From NCBI GenBank assembly GCA_002422125.1, contig DITF01000011.1:1-5652 (forward strand): a stretch of 5,652 bases of DNA. Reading direction: 5' to 3'. Source of the stretch: a bacterium UBP17_UBA6191 (GTDB taxonomy: Bacteria; Muiribacteriota; UBA6191). Shown here piece after piece: positions 5,636-5,652 of this stretch. A program made the position numbers and the translations under genes. The notes under the pieces were generated by a model. It saw only the letters and a program-made list of their open reading frames with translations, made no database searches and was not told where the DNA came from. Positions within the stretch are counted from its first letter, which is position 1, and each line of letters starts with the position of its first letter.

Positions 5636-5652
5636 CGAAAGAAAATTAGAAA

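Overview
This window looks like chromosomal DNA from a Gram-negative-type, free-living or predatory bacterium with balanced to slightly AT-rich composition. The combination of a System II cytochrome c biogenesis gene (ResB family), short-form IspG, a long-loop peptide deformylase, secreted proteins of unknown function and a HEAT-repeat protein would fit the Bdellovibrionota or former Deltaproteobacteria. That placement is an inference from gene style only and is not secure. There is no sign of phage, insertion sequences, CRISPR, tRNA or rRNA.

Layout: 1-483 (minus strand) is the N-terminal part of a ResB-family cytochrome c biogenesis membrane protein that runs off the left edge. About 80 bp (484-563) separates it from a divergent plus-strand gene run. 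This gap holds two back-to-back sigma70-like promoters whose -35 boxes overlap on the same TTGTCAA core. The minus-strand promoter places its predicted transcription start almost on the resB ATG, which suggests a leaderless message.

The plus-strand run, 564-5576, is tightly packed and probably one operon. It contains (i) a TTG-started exported protein whose C-terminal half reads like a degenerate staphylococcal-nuclease (TNase) fold with most catalytic residues missing; (ii) an exported, mostly helical protein ending in a Cys-rich pilin-like motif; (iii) a cytoplasmic HEAT-repeat protein built as two solenoids joined by a Pro/Ala/Lys linker; (iv) ispG (gcpE) of the MEP isoprenoid pathway; and (v) def, peptide deformylase. 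Junctions are a 4-nt overlap (GTGA), an 8-nt overlap, a 23-nt gap with a clear ribosome binding site, and a 26-nt overlap. Essential housekeeping genes therefore appear to be co-expressed with two uncharacterised envelope proteins.

After def, 5577-5652 holds a good sigma70 promoter (TTGACT-17-TATTAT) with an 11-bp-phased direct repeat over its -10 region, and a perfect 6-bp hairpin starting at the predicted +1. This is the control region of a next gene lying outside the window. No convincing terminator is seen after def.

No obvious defence system or other named accessory system is present. The most interesting material is the pair of uncharacterised exported proteins and the two promoter regions.
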